Notes under the pieces: model-generated
What the model was told of the DNA's origin: nothing
Databases searched by the model: none
The model's input: the letters and a program-made list of their open reading frames with translations, nothing else
Made by a program: the position numbers and the translations under genes
In this document: positions 34,060 through 46,500 of the stretch, in pieces
How positions within the stretch are numbered: position 1 is the stretch's first letter
Layout: each line of letters begins with the position of its first letter
Source: Cliona cf. orientalis
Lineage: Eukaryota > Porifera > Demospongiae > Clionaida > Clionaidae
Length of the DNA: 64,000 nucleotides
Direction of reading: 5' to 3'
Assembly (NCBI GenBank): GCA_963930775.1
Contig: OZ005699.1
Span: 5,105,501-5,169,500 of the forward strand

Positions 34060-37000
34060 TGCACAAGGGGTAAAGTAATCAGTCATCGTCATCATTAGCA
34101 CAAAATCGCCATGTCTCAAGACCTACATGTACACTGTATAAGCTAGGCACCTGAGCGACTCGTACACATGTAAGCACAACAAATCAGTCAAATTTGGCGA
34201 AAAACTGGCTTCAATGTGCTTCGAATCGAGGGATACAGTCCATGAGTGTCACAAATAGTGCTATTTTGTCCTTCATAGCCACGCCTATCAACAAGCCCTC
34301 TCAATGCGTTATGTATACAGACCTTGTGTTTTCTGCTCATGTGCACAACAAAGTGTGGGAAATTTTCGAAGGAGAAAAGTTCCAAACCTTCACGAATTTC
34401 GCGATTTTACAGCCACCTACAGAAGTTTTCTTCACGAAATTTTAGGCATCCACACCCATTATGCAATCTTGCTGATGTCGTACTTGGACGTGCATAAACA
34501 TCAAGCAGCTGCTGCCAAGATCCCTCCCATGGCAGCTAGCAGTGGAGGTGTTGGAGGGAAAGTGGGGGGAGTTTTGTCAACGGTGGGCTGAGAAAGAAGT
34601 GTGGTGCCTCATGGTGGTGTGAAGAAATCTCTCAACATAGCTATATCTTCCTAGTCTAGATCTGGTGCAGAGAGAGAATCAGTGTTTTTTTGGCTAACAT
34701 CACCGGGAGCCCTACAAGTAAAACCAAGCAGCATTTCTACAACTTTCCCATGCACACGAAAGTAGATCTATAGATTGCGCAATGTGTGCAACGGGGTATA
34801 TATGTGCTCTACAGAGCTCTAGTTTTATTTCGCACACACTTTGCACGCAGAAATCCCCTGCATAAAATCCCGAGTACACTCCTATTGAGTAGGCATTGTT
34901 GATAGGTGTGGCTATGATGCCCAATAAAAAGGCTCTATTTATGACACTTGTGAAGCATGTCCCTTAATTTGAAGCCAATTTTTCGCCAAATTCAATTTGT
35001 TGTGCTTACATGTCTGAGTCGCTGAAGTGCCCAGGTATAGAGATATGGCAATTTTTGTGCTAACAATGATGACGAAAATTATTTTACCCCCTTGCGTGCG
35101 GGTAATAAGTGGGCATGATTTCAAATGTTGAGCATGACCCCCTGGGCAACTCCCCCGGAGAAAGCATTCAGAATTAGTAGCTCAGGTCAGCATGGCACCA
35201 ATGATTAATAAACAGATGATGTACATGTACATTGCTTTATTACCCCGCGCGCATGCGCAAGGGGTAATGTAATCGGTTTTGTTTGTCGTCGTCGTTGTTG
35301 TCTGTTAGCACAAAAATCGCCAGATCTGGAGATCTAGGCATCTGAGCGACTCGTAAATACAATATATCCGTCAATGTCGCCGAAAAACTGGTTTCAGTAT
35401 GCTTCAAATCGTTTGGCAAGGCCCACGAGCGTTGCAAATGCTGCATTTTGTTGGCCACGCCTATGGACACTGCCCACTATGTGCTCTCTGCTCATGCGCA
35501 CAACCTGGCACCATGTGCAGGTAAAGGTCGTCAACAAGGCTGCTCGCATCATCGAGCTCAGGCTCTGACCATTGATATGCTCTGACATCCGACGCTGCAG
35601 CGCGCGCGGGGTATGTGCTCTATAGAGCTCTAGTTTAATATTGCCCACTACAAGCCTGCATTTTCATTTGATTTGGACATAATAAGGCCTAGAAATCTGA
35701 TCCATTAGACTTGAAGGTGCCATAAGGTGGATAACAGTAGCAGAGTTATTGCTGACTAGCACTGAGATTAGTTGACCATAGTATGCTTTCACTATGCTAT
35801 AATATTTGACAATACCTCCATCTCAGTACATATCCACCATACGTAGCTTCCACATGGTAGTATTTGTGATATTGTATACCACACACACATGCACAGTAAA
35901 GTATTGGGTTTTATCTGTCGTCACCGCCAGAATTGCCAGACCTTGAGAGCTACATGTAAGCATCTGGGCAATTCGTAAGCACACTCAAAATCTTCAAAAA
36001 GCAGTGCGCATCTTTTTATGCCCTCCAGGTTAGGATATATGTATAGCAGGAAACTTTCGCAGATCAGTAGGAAGGGAGCATTTCGCATAGAAAGCTTTCG
36101 TGGAATGTTAATGGGTGTGGCGTACCTAATATTTCATGGAGAATACCTTCGTGGGTAGCTGTGAAATCGTGAAATTTGTCAAGGTTTTCTCCCTCAAAAG
36201 TTACCCGCTATATGGTATAAGTCAACAATTGAGTCTTTTCTTGAAAAAAATCTGCTTGAGAATGTAAATTAAACCTGACCTCTGACCCCAAAACTAACAA
36301 TTGCAAAAGTAGGGTCGGTTGGGCTGAGCACAAGATTCAATTTAGTGGAAGTGGCCTAGCTAAGGCTCAGCTATTCCTTGCTCTTGACCTGCACCAAGTA
36401 CTGGAAACAGCTTTTGCCACATCTACGCTCCAGACGCACTGGTGTAGGAAGCATGGGTGCACCCATGAATTTCTGAGTGGAACACACACAAAGTCACACT
36501 TTGCTCTGAATTGTTTTTTTTTACCCCGCGCGCGCATGCGCAGCAAGGGGTAAAGTAATCGGTTGTGTCGTTGTTGTGAGCACAAAAATCGCCATATCTC
36601 GAGATGTAGGCATCTAAGCGCCTCGTAAGCACAACGAATTAATAGAATTCGGCGAAAAACTAGCTTCAGTGTGTGTCAAATCGATGGACACGGTCCACGG
36701 GCGTCACAAATAGTGCTTTTTTGTTGGCTAACGTAGCCACGCCTATCGACAGTGCCCACTTAATGCATAATGCATGCCCATTGTGTTTTGTGCCCATGCG
36801 CACAACTAAGTAGCCAAGAATATGACTGGTAAAGATTTTCGAAATTAATAAATGCTCGTTAAATAAAGTCTATCCACATCCGCTGACAGAGCTGAAATCT
36901 GCAGCCCTATGGAACCAAAACATAATGTAAGACGGCTATACTATTAATTTTCAACAAAAATAGTATCTGTCTATCTGGTGTAGAGAGAGTGCTTTTTGTC

Positions 37001-37158
37001 ACCGGGACCTCCAGTAGCTACATATATACAATTAAGCAGCACTTCCACTAATTTTCTGAAGTTCACTATGACAAAATTATGACCATGCACACGCACAAAA
37101 GCAACTCTATAGATTGCGCAATGTGCGCGCGGGGTATGTGCTCTACAGAGCTCTAGTT
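34060..37158. mobile_element. Cluster of family C elements with nested insertions
   Basis: Family C copies lie at about 34,060-34,826, 34,880-35,104, 35,239-35,634 and 36,521-37,158. The first is split by a family D piece near 34,352-34,445 (TGTGGGAAATTTTCGAAGGA to TTCTTCACGAAATTTTAG). The 36.5-kb copy has about 250 extra bases in its middle. A family D-like fragment lies at 36,040-36,215 between two C copies, and 36,003-36,035 matches a piece of family F (TTTATGCCCTCCAGGTTAGG). No gene is recognised in this cluster. Confidence 0.6.
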
Positions 37159-37838
37159 TGTTATCGATTTAGTGTACGTATGTACATAGGCATTAGAGCA
37201 CCCGTTTACCAAATCGATATCATCTTCCTACGCCTATGAGACGTGACAGCACCTCTGCTGTATCCGTTCTACACCAAATGTTTAGTAAGTAAACTATGGG
37301 CTAGCATAATTTCTCGCAGACCACACCCTGACAAAAATGCCCAAGATAGCAGACACACATTTTAATAGCAAAACATAATAATTTTCTATATCTCGTGTAT
37401 CATTAAATCTATAAATGGGCATTTAGCAATACTACACTGTTTTATACGGTGGCAACTTTCAATATTAAAGACAACCAAAACAGTGGGAGGTCATATGCAT
37501 GGCGGTAGATTCATGTAGACTCGAAGGCAACTTCGATCGAGGAGCTTTATTGCAACAATATAACTGATATCTCGTGAATAGTTGATTACGTACACGTACA
37601 CTGTACAGTCACTGACCTGATTTCACGAGTCAGACGCTACGTCAAATGACAAAGATAGGGAGAAGGACACGTCGGCAGTTTTGTCAAGATGGCGTCACAC
37701 AAACGAGGTTGCTGCAATCCATCAGTGCGCATGCGCAGATATGGGTGTGCCCCCCTTCTAATGATCTGATCTGCATCGACATCTGAGAGACTTGAGGGGG
37801 TGGGGCTACAGCAGGGAAGATCTAGATACGGATCTGAA
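37159..37838. other. Upstream flank of the 227-residue gene
   Basis: No exon is supported. The last 150 bases before the ATG are richer in G and C (GGGGGTGGGGCTACAGCAGG, CGCATGCGCAGATATGGG) and are the likeliest promoter or 5' leader of the gene starting at 37,839. No specific factor site is claimed. Confidence 0.35.
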
Positions 37839-40062
37839 ATGGCAGGTGCGAGTGATTCCACATCATCACCTCGAAGAAGACCGAGAGCTCGAAGTGCCAA
37901 ATTTCCAAGAGCTAGGCAATTTTCGTATGAGTCACCAGAAAGGTATTATTTCGTAATTAAACTACAAATGTAGCATTTTTTTTCAATTTGTAGACTAAAA
38001 GAACTGGAGAGAGGCTTTGTTCTAGATTCAGTTGCGCTAAGCAAACACGCTAATGATGAAACTGGTCGGACACATCCGTCGCTAAACCTGGGTATTCCAC
38101 AGTACAATGCCTTGAAGGATCCTCATTGTAAAGCCTACTTTAGAATGAAGGGACTCCCAAAGCATACAAATCAAGAAAAACTATCTCAAGGAGATGTGGA
38201 CGGTGGAAGTACAAGCTCTATGATGGGTGCCGTATTTGACCAATTTTTACGAAACAGCTCAGCCAAGGAATATTTGAAAGAAAGGGAATCAATAGGAGCG
38301 GGTATACAGTAATTTATACTCACTAAGATAGTCATGCACATGCATGCAGACTCACTGCAATATTCCTTATACTCCCATCTGTGACAGCATAGGCATCGGC
38401 CATGCCCCCCCCCCACCCCACTTTTTTAAGGCTGACACACCCACTCTTGCCTTATGCTAAGCAAAAACAGTGAACTTGTCAATTTTATCAGTCTGCAATA
38501 GCCTTCTGTCAGCTCTGAGTCGAAATTATGCTAGTTTCTTTGCTGCTCTCCTTGTAATCGACTGTTTTAGCCTGTTGACCATCTTTGTTACTTCATTTTC
38601 GCCATCAGTGCCACGAATGCGGTTAATACTGTTAATTAGTGGGCGTGGCTTATTTTTTGCGCGTGTATTGTATTTGCCCTGGCCCCATCACATTCAAAAT
38701 GTTTCCAGCACCTATGAACAGAAATTTTGTTATACTATGCATGACCAACAATGGAGTGTCTCTGATTAATTCATATACTAATCCATTTATAAGTCTATAG
38801 AAAGGCGATCGAGTAAAGCTTCATTGGAAGAATTGAGTGATTAAGCGCTGATTGCCATCGCAGGTGAAGTACGGGCAATACTTTGATGAATACCCCTTAG
38901 CAGCATCGCCGTATAGGGCTGTATACATGTGGAATCCTGAACGAAGCGGGAGTTCTACTGAGCCCCTAGGTAAACAGTGTCTACCAACTTTAGATCCTAG
39001 CAACAATGCCCATAAGCTTGATATACATGTACATAATAATATTATTATATAAACTGCTGCCTAGCAACAATTATGATTTGACAACCATAGCCATAGGCAC
39101 CAATTTTTTATGAGTGTTATATATAATTATGGAAAATAATATACAAGTGTCATATGAGATTTTCAAGTGTTATAATAATGGGATATATATCGGTCCAGTC
39201 AGATTCAGTGTTTATTACAACTAAGATCTAAACTAGTATATTATTATAGTATAACATTATTATAGTTCCATTAAATATGGTGACTAGGTTATACAAGAAG
39301 GCTTTATGGAGGGCACCTAACAGTCCCTACGGCACCTGCAAAGGTAGGCTATCATGGTGAAGAAGGATTCAGGAGAAATACACCAAACCTCCGGTTGAAG
39401 AGATCAGTGTTTGACTATGAAGGTATTTTATATTTATGAGTAAATTTAATACCGTAGTGTCCTGGGCAAGCGCCCACTCCCGGTTAAGCTAGCTCCCATG
39501 TAACTCGTTTCAAGGGGTCAATGTAGCAGTCTCAATACAAATGTATGGAAGTTATTGGGTAAGCACCCATCAGGCCAAATAGCGAGTTATGTTCAAGTGC
39601 CCATGGGCGTCTACCCCATGACACGACATCTCAGAGTCAGTGGTACATGATATTGTATGTATGTTATTACCAGTATAATATTATAATGGAGTAAGGTTTA
39701 AGTGGATGGTAACCGTTCACCATGTGAGTAGGTGTTGAGTTCAATGACACCTAAAATTTTATGGGGAAAATTTTCACGGGTGGCTCTCAAATTGCGAAAT
39801 TTGTGAAAGTTTTCTCCCTCAAAAATTTCTCACATACTTGGTTTAGCATGTTTTTATTAACACAGATCCATTTGATGATCCAAAGCCAATTAATCGTCGT
39901 TTGCGGACACAGTCAGCACCAGCCACAATGAGATTGATGAGACAGAAGTCAGCTACTGTTTACAGGCAGCCACCAGGAGGAAGAAGAATTCTCTCTGCAT
40001 TTCCTCAAACAGCTGAATCTAAGTTACCACTAGTCACTAGAGATCTTGCTGTTGGACCGTAG
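37839..40062 (+). CDS. Unrecognised four-exon protein of 227 residues
   Basis: Exons are 37,839-37,942, 37,994-38,301, 39,348-39,422 and 39,866-40,062. They total 684 bases, every intron is GT-AG, and the frame holds (phase 2, then 1 and 1). The start MAGASDSTSSPRRRPRARSA is highly basic. The middle holds LNLGIPQYNALKDPHCKAYF and GLPKHTNQEKLS. The C-terminus has RRLRTQSAPATMRLMRQKS and GGRRILSAFPQTAES, and it ends VTRDLAVGP. No signal peptide or membrane segment is seen. The YNxLxDPHxxxYF word recalls a motif in cilium-linked glutamate-rich proteins such as ERICH3, but that is a weak resemblance from memory and no function is assigned. It sits 508 bases upstream of the FHA-ankyrin-RING gene on the same strand. 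Intron 2 contains a fragment resembling the foldback repeats near 38,930-38,995. Confidence 0.75.
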
Positions 40063-40570
40063 TAATATTATTATTGAAGTTGCATTTGGTAGATATTAAC
40101 TTTTACACAGGTTTAATAATAATAAGTGTTTTTATAGCAGAGCTTCTGTGTCTGTATAATGAGTGTTGTTTATTCTCGCAATAGTATTGTAACTCATAAA
40201 ACACATTTTATTGTCATCATGCAATTAATGGAGCCATGATTCATGGTACAGATGCTCAAAGTATTCGTATGCACATGATTGTTCTAGAAGCCGTTACTCC
40301 ATGTTTATGAGTGCTTCTTGTACATGTAATGTACACAGGTCACTGTCACAGACTCAGGCTGCATGATCTTAAAGTTCGGTAGTGCTGGTTGTGTCAGTCG
40401 TGCAGCCATGCTGCCATCTATGGTGCTGCATTCTGGGATCTACTTGAAAATTAAAATTCCTAGGCTATATTATTTGTGGGCGGGGCTGTTACGTATTACA
40501 ATTAGGCTGAGTTGCATCAACATTTTGAGGGTACTTTTCTAGTTTAATAGTGGTTTAATTTGATTTCGAT

Positions 40571-43500
40571 ATGAATCCTGAGAGGCGAAGATCATCACTG
40601 GTGCGTGAATTGAGCCGAGCTCAGGGCAAGATAGCTACACTTGAGGAGTTCATTCGGGACAGGGAGAGGCAATTCCACTCTGCGGTGGTCCGCATGGAGC
40701 GCAGGGACTCTTTTCAGGGCACTGGTATTGGGACGAGAGTGAGAAGAGCAGGATTAAGCCACGACATGCTGCGACTGCGCAGCATGAGCAGTGAAGAACA
40801 CGAAGATATCTCCGGTATGAAAATCAAAATTTCTGCATGTCTCCAACGGTTCAACTTAAACGTTAACAGTGTCCATTTTACAAGAATATTAATATTATAT
40901 TAAGGATAAAATTATGTTTATTTATTTCAGATGGGGTATTTGGCAACCCACTGGCTGAATTTGCCAATCTCACAGTCTCCAGAATTATGTGTAATTCTGA
41001 TGAGTCAGTACCCTTTATGCTAAGACGTCTTGTTTCAAGGCAATATCATATTAGTCCTACTGGTGTCATCATTGGATCCAGCCCTGAAGCTGATATTTGT
41101 CTTCCTCAAGAGACAGGGCTGTTGGAGAACCATGTTAAGATCAAAGGGACCTCAGGTAGGACTTCATGTACATGTATAGTGGCTTGAGAGGCAGCTACCA
41201 TAAATTATTAATATACTGAAGGACTTGACTATGTCCCAAGTAGCTGCATACCTTAGGATGATACTTTTAGTGGGTACAAAATTTGCAAAAATACCAGAAT
41301 TAATTACATCCCAAGTCCCAATCAACAACAAACAATTCGGCCAACCTATAATGAAGTCATGATGGAACCTATGATGAAATTACTGTGAAGGCTGTTTCAA
41401 AATATTTAGCTCATATGAAGGGTTGTTGAGACCCAGAATTCGAACCTGGCGTAGAATAGATCATGGACTATCGATGATATATGGCAATTCTCGCAGTTCG
41501 CTTTCTTTGGCGAGGGGGGATTTTCCTATTCAGTCTAGCACATGGCGCATGGCAAGATGGAGGTCATGCGCGACCGGGTCAACCGGCTCAGGCTGCATGC
41601 CCCAATATTATGCAATACGGAGCATGCGCAGTTTGTTGATGTGTCCGAGGTTGACAATGGCGGTGTACGGTAGCGCGGTGTACTACTTTTCATGAGGGAC
41701 AAGGGATGTAGTAAGTTTTTCATTACATCCTGAAGTCCCAATCAACAAAAACAATTCGGCCGACCGATGAGGTAATTATGATGAAATTATGACGAAAATG
41801 CAGTTAAGACTGTTTCAAAATGTTTAGCACACATGAAAGCTTGTTGGGGCCCAGAATTCGAACCTAGCATAGAAGAGATCATGGACTATCGATGAGATAT
41901 GGCGATTCTCTCAGTTTGCTTTCTTTGGTGAGCTCGCACTCGGGGGGATTTCCCTATTCAGTCTAGCACATGGCAGGTAGAGGTCACGTCTGGGTCAACC
42001 GGCTCAAGCCGCATGCCCTAATATACGCGTATACGGAGCATACGCAGTTTGTCGATGTGTCTTAGTTTGAATTATGGCGGCATACAGTAGCGGGGTGTAA
42101 TATTTTTCATGAGGGACAAGGGATGTAGTCTACGTCTTTCATTAATTATATCCCCAGTAGCAATTGTTATGAGGTAATTATGGTGTAATTATTAGGTAAT
42201 CTTTGAGGTATGAGAAAATTCAGGGCCTCCATGGAGCCGTTCCAAGACTGTAGACCTAGTATCTAACGCATGTATCGAGCAATACATTATAAGCCGTGTG
42301 CTACTTTCTCTGACAAGTATGGCTCATCGAACTTCTTGGCTTACGTAATCCCTATAGCTAGCGTGCGCTATACATAGTACGTGGTCCATGACCTGACCAA
42401 TCTTGCTTTTGAAAGCTGTCCTGCACTGTCAGGATCTTTTCTGTGTTTGAAGCATTGAGATTTGTCGCTTTCGAGGTCGAGAGTCAGTCTCAGACTCCAT
42501 CTCCGTGATTGGGGCATCGAATATGCACACTATGTTGATGATCCTTTACTACATACACCATTATTATCAGGCCCGTAGGCAGGGGGGGTGCAGGGGGGTG
42601 CACATGCACCCCCCTTTTTTTCAGCCTAATAATTGCATGTCACTTCACAGAAGTTCTTAATTGCATGAGCAATAGACTGAGGCTGCATGCTATCCTCTCT
42701 ATCAAACCACACTTAGAGTAGCTAATTAACATCACACCTCAATCAATAAGCAGTTGTGACCAATACATGCATAATTATTATAGTAGTCACTAAACCCATA
42801 CACGTGCACCCCCCTTTTAAAAAGTCTGGCTACGGGCCTGATTATCATGCAGCTACTGGGGATATGGTCAAGTGTTCATGTTAGTACCCAGGTAATTGTA
42901 ATGGTGCATTTGGTAAAGGTTGTCCATTACGGTGTGTACACAGTCTATATCGATTCCAGTGCCTAAATTACAGAGATGCTGACTTGACCTTGATAGTCAC
43001 ATATGTTTGATGCTCCAATCACAGACAAATTTGACAGTGCAGTTACTTGTATAGCTTCTGAACTTCAGATCGGCATAATTATATAGTGTGGTATAGCTGC
43101 ATGCGTGATGCGTGCTATATATATAGCGCAAGGCTAGCTTTATTCTATGGGATTACATAAGCCAAGAAAGCATGTTAAGTTCAGCCAGTGGTACTTTTTA
43201 GAGAAAGTAATACGAATACAGCTTGTAAGGTATTCGCTGGATACATGCATCAGATACTCTACATAATAATATTGATTTTCAAGTCCCAGGCTCCATCGAG
43301 GCACTGAATTCTCTCATAATTATCCCATGTGTGCATGTGCAGCAAAAGGTAAGATAATGGGTTATGTCTGTCATCGTTATCGTTGTCGTCAATCATCGTC
43401 CACACAAAAATCGCTAGATCTGGAGGTCTAGTGACTTGTAAGCACAATGAATCAATGGAACTTGGTGAAAAATTGGCTTTAGTATGCTTCAAATCAATGG

Positions 43501-46500
43501 AGATGGCCATGAATGTCACAAATAGTACCGTTTTGTTGACCACCATAGTCATGCCTATCAACAGTAGCTATGTGCTTTCTGCTCATGTGCATAAGCAGCT
43601 GGTAAATGTTGGTCATCAATTGACTCACGCATGCTGCAGCAGTTGTGCAGGAAGCGGATGCAACGCATGGGGTATGTACTCGATACAGCTCTAGTCATCG
43701 CCTAGATTGCACCATAATTACTCCATAACCACGGAAAAGTAAATTGCTACTGGGGATGTAATTATGCGGTAAGAGCTGTGAATGCTCTACAAAACAGTAT
43801 GAGATGGGGGTGCTCAGTCTTCAAAAACAAGAGCCAATAGCCATCTAGCGAGGTCTGGAGGCATGCTCCTCCAGAATTTTTTCACTCTCTGAGGGTGTTG
43901 CCGCTGAAGCCACTTCTGACAGTAGTTTTGAGCATTTTTGTTGTGTGCAAGGCATACGTACTGAAAGTATTCACATCTGGAAGATGAGGGGTTCACCTCC
44001 TAGCATGCATTTCTTGTGCTATCCAAGTGAAAAATAACTCTCAAGAAAGCTACATAATGTACAACGTACAGCACTTTTTATCTGCCTTGAATAAACTATT
44101 AATGGGCATGACAGGAACCTGCAGAACTTCCTGAAAAGCATTTACATCTCATTAAAATTCCTTCACGTATTCACTTTGTTGGGTTTGCTAGTCGGGCCAG
44201 CTAGACTCACTATGTGGCCCTCTCCTATTCATTATGCTGAATCTTACTGTCAAATTAAAATTAACTCAAAATGATAACCTTGAAAAGGGATAAAGGTCTA
44301 GCTGACCAGCTAGACTACTGTGACATTCTTGTGTACTTCATTGAGATTCAAATGTTCATCAGTAGAAAGCATGGTATTATGTGTAGGTAATTCAGAAGAG
44401 AGAGCTTCAAATTATTTTTCACTTTGTGACCTCACAAATGGTGATGGAGTCTTCTACATTTCCAAAAGTGGATCTAACGTGCAGCACTCCATCATCAAGG
44501 AAGAGATATCAACCAGTGGTCACCAACTACCAATACTCTCTCTAAAGCAACCAGATTTACCTGGAGGACTGGACCAATCCCTATCTGCTCACTCTCAACA
44601 TGATCCGAATACTTCATGCCACCTTGACATACCGATCACAAGTGGTGTATCATTTGTAGCCGGTTGTGTAGAGTTCAGTTTGACAGCTCTTCCATTGGAG
44701 GAGCTACTAAGAATTCGAATGTTTTCTGCTGCTTCTAGTGGTAATCTCCCCAAACTGAAGTCAGTGATTAATTCAGTGGGCACATTTCAAGCTGCCAGTA
44801 CAGTATCTCAGTGCAGTCATTCTGAAGCAACACAACCACAGGGAGATATAGACATCAATTCAGAATACTGTAGCCCATCCCATGGTGAGGAGTCTTATTT
44901 TGATAGATATCAAAAGCGTTCCTCTGTTGCTCCCCCATCGTGTATTTCTCCCTCTCATAAATTGCTTTTGCATATTGCTATCGGAAACAGAGATATTGAA
45001 ATGACTGCTTTCTTACTGGAAAAGGGAGCTGATGTGAGTTAAAATAGTTGTTAGTGCATGCAATAGATTACATAATTAGAGCATCTTACGTGACATTGTA
45101 GCTTTCCATAGTGGTTGTGGTGCTATGTACATTCCAAGTATCATCATCTTTTTAGCCTAATAAATGTGCTGGAGAACTGAATCAGAATGCACTTCATTTA
45201 GCTGCACATCACAACCTTAAAGAAATCATGATTGAGTTACTCAAGTATGGAGGGGATGTAGAAATGAAAGATTCTTATCATCACCCTCCTCTGGCACTAA
45301 CTACTGATTATGAAGTCAGGCAAGATGAGCTGGTTCTATTTAGGGTTACATAGAGTAATAGTGATTGTTAAAACACTTAGGAAGCTGCTGTTGGATGTAG
45401 TCATGCTTTGTGCTGCTGCTGAGGCTGGTGATCACGTAGAGGTTGATAGGCTTTTATCCAGCTCTCAAGTCAGCCCAAATGCCTGTGGGCTTAGGCATAA
45501 AAATGCCCTTCATTGGGCAAGTGCCAAAGGTCACACGAATGTTGTACATAGGCTTCTCATGAGCAAAGTGAGTCTTGGTCTTTGCTTATATTCTTGATAA
45601 ACTATAGCTTGCCATGCCTGCTATTATATAGGTCAATGTGAATTCTAAAGGTGGCAACCATCAGCGAACTCCCTTGCATTATGCTAGCATAAATAACCAC
45701 GTTGGTGTAGCCAAGTTACTACTCGATGCTGGAGCTAATGAATTTGCCAGGGATTCAGGCGGGTACACTCCACTCAATCTATCTCTTGGTGGTGAAATGT
45801 GTAAGTTGCTGCACAAGGTAAGTTGTGCATGCACATTGTGTGGTTATATGCAGTGATAAATATTTATCAACGTTTTGGCCTTATCTTAGCAACCACTATC
45901 TCTCTGCTTGGCTGTTCAGAGTGGTGATCTGTGTGAAGTGAAACATGTGCTGTCAATGATAGATAGAGAAAACATGCATGTTGTGGATCAGAGAAATGAA
46001 CAGTCACATGCACCGCTTCACATTGCATGTGCTGCAGGAAACATGCAAGTTCATGACTTATGCTCTATGTTAACACTGCTTCTGCTATATATCATACCAT
46101 CATTCTAAATTGTTTAATTTGTTGCAATAATTGTGTCTGTAGTGGGATTGTGCGTGTGTTGGTATCTCATGGAGCTGATCTCAACCTCCATGGTGGAAGT
46201 GACGGATGGACTCCTCTCTTTTATGCCGCTATGGCAGGTAACTCACCTCTCTGAGGCAATAGTCTAAGGTGGTGTTCCGTTGAGGTGAGGGTCACATGCA
46301 AAATCTGTGGTGGTGTCACATTTAGGATGTTGTTTCTATGAATTTAGCACAATATTATTCTGCTCAAATGTCTAGAGGCAATTAATACATGTATCAACCT
46401 TTCAGCAGTTCGTGCACATTTATAACCTAACTGACTGAAACGTTTCCATATTCATTAAAAGCAATAATTATTATGGCCATAGTTGTATGTTAATTAATTT

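Noticed and set aside
38852-39052. Open frame with KYGQYFDEYPLAAS after a good acceptor, as an exon of the 227-residue gene
   Set aside because: The required phase (1) meets a stop after six codons, and the later part matches the foldback-type repeat. The exon at 39,348 fits in frame instead.
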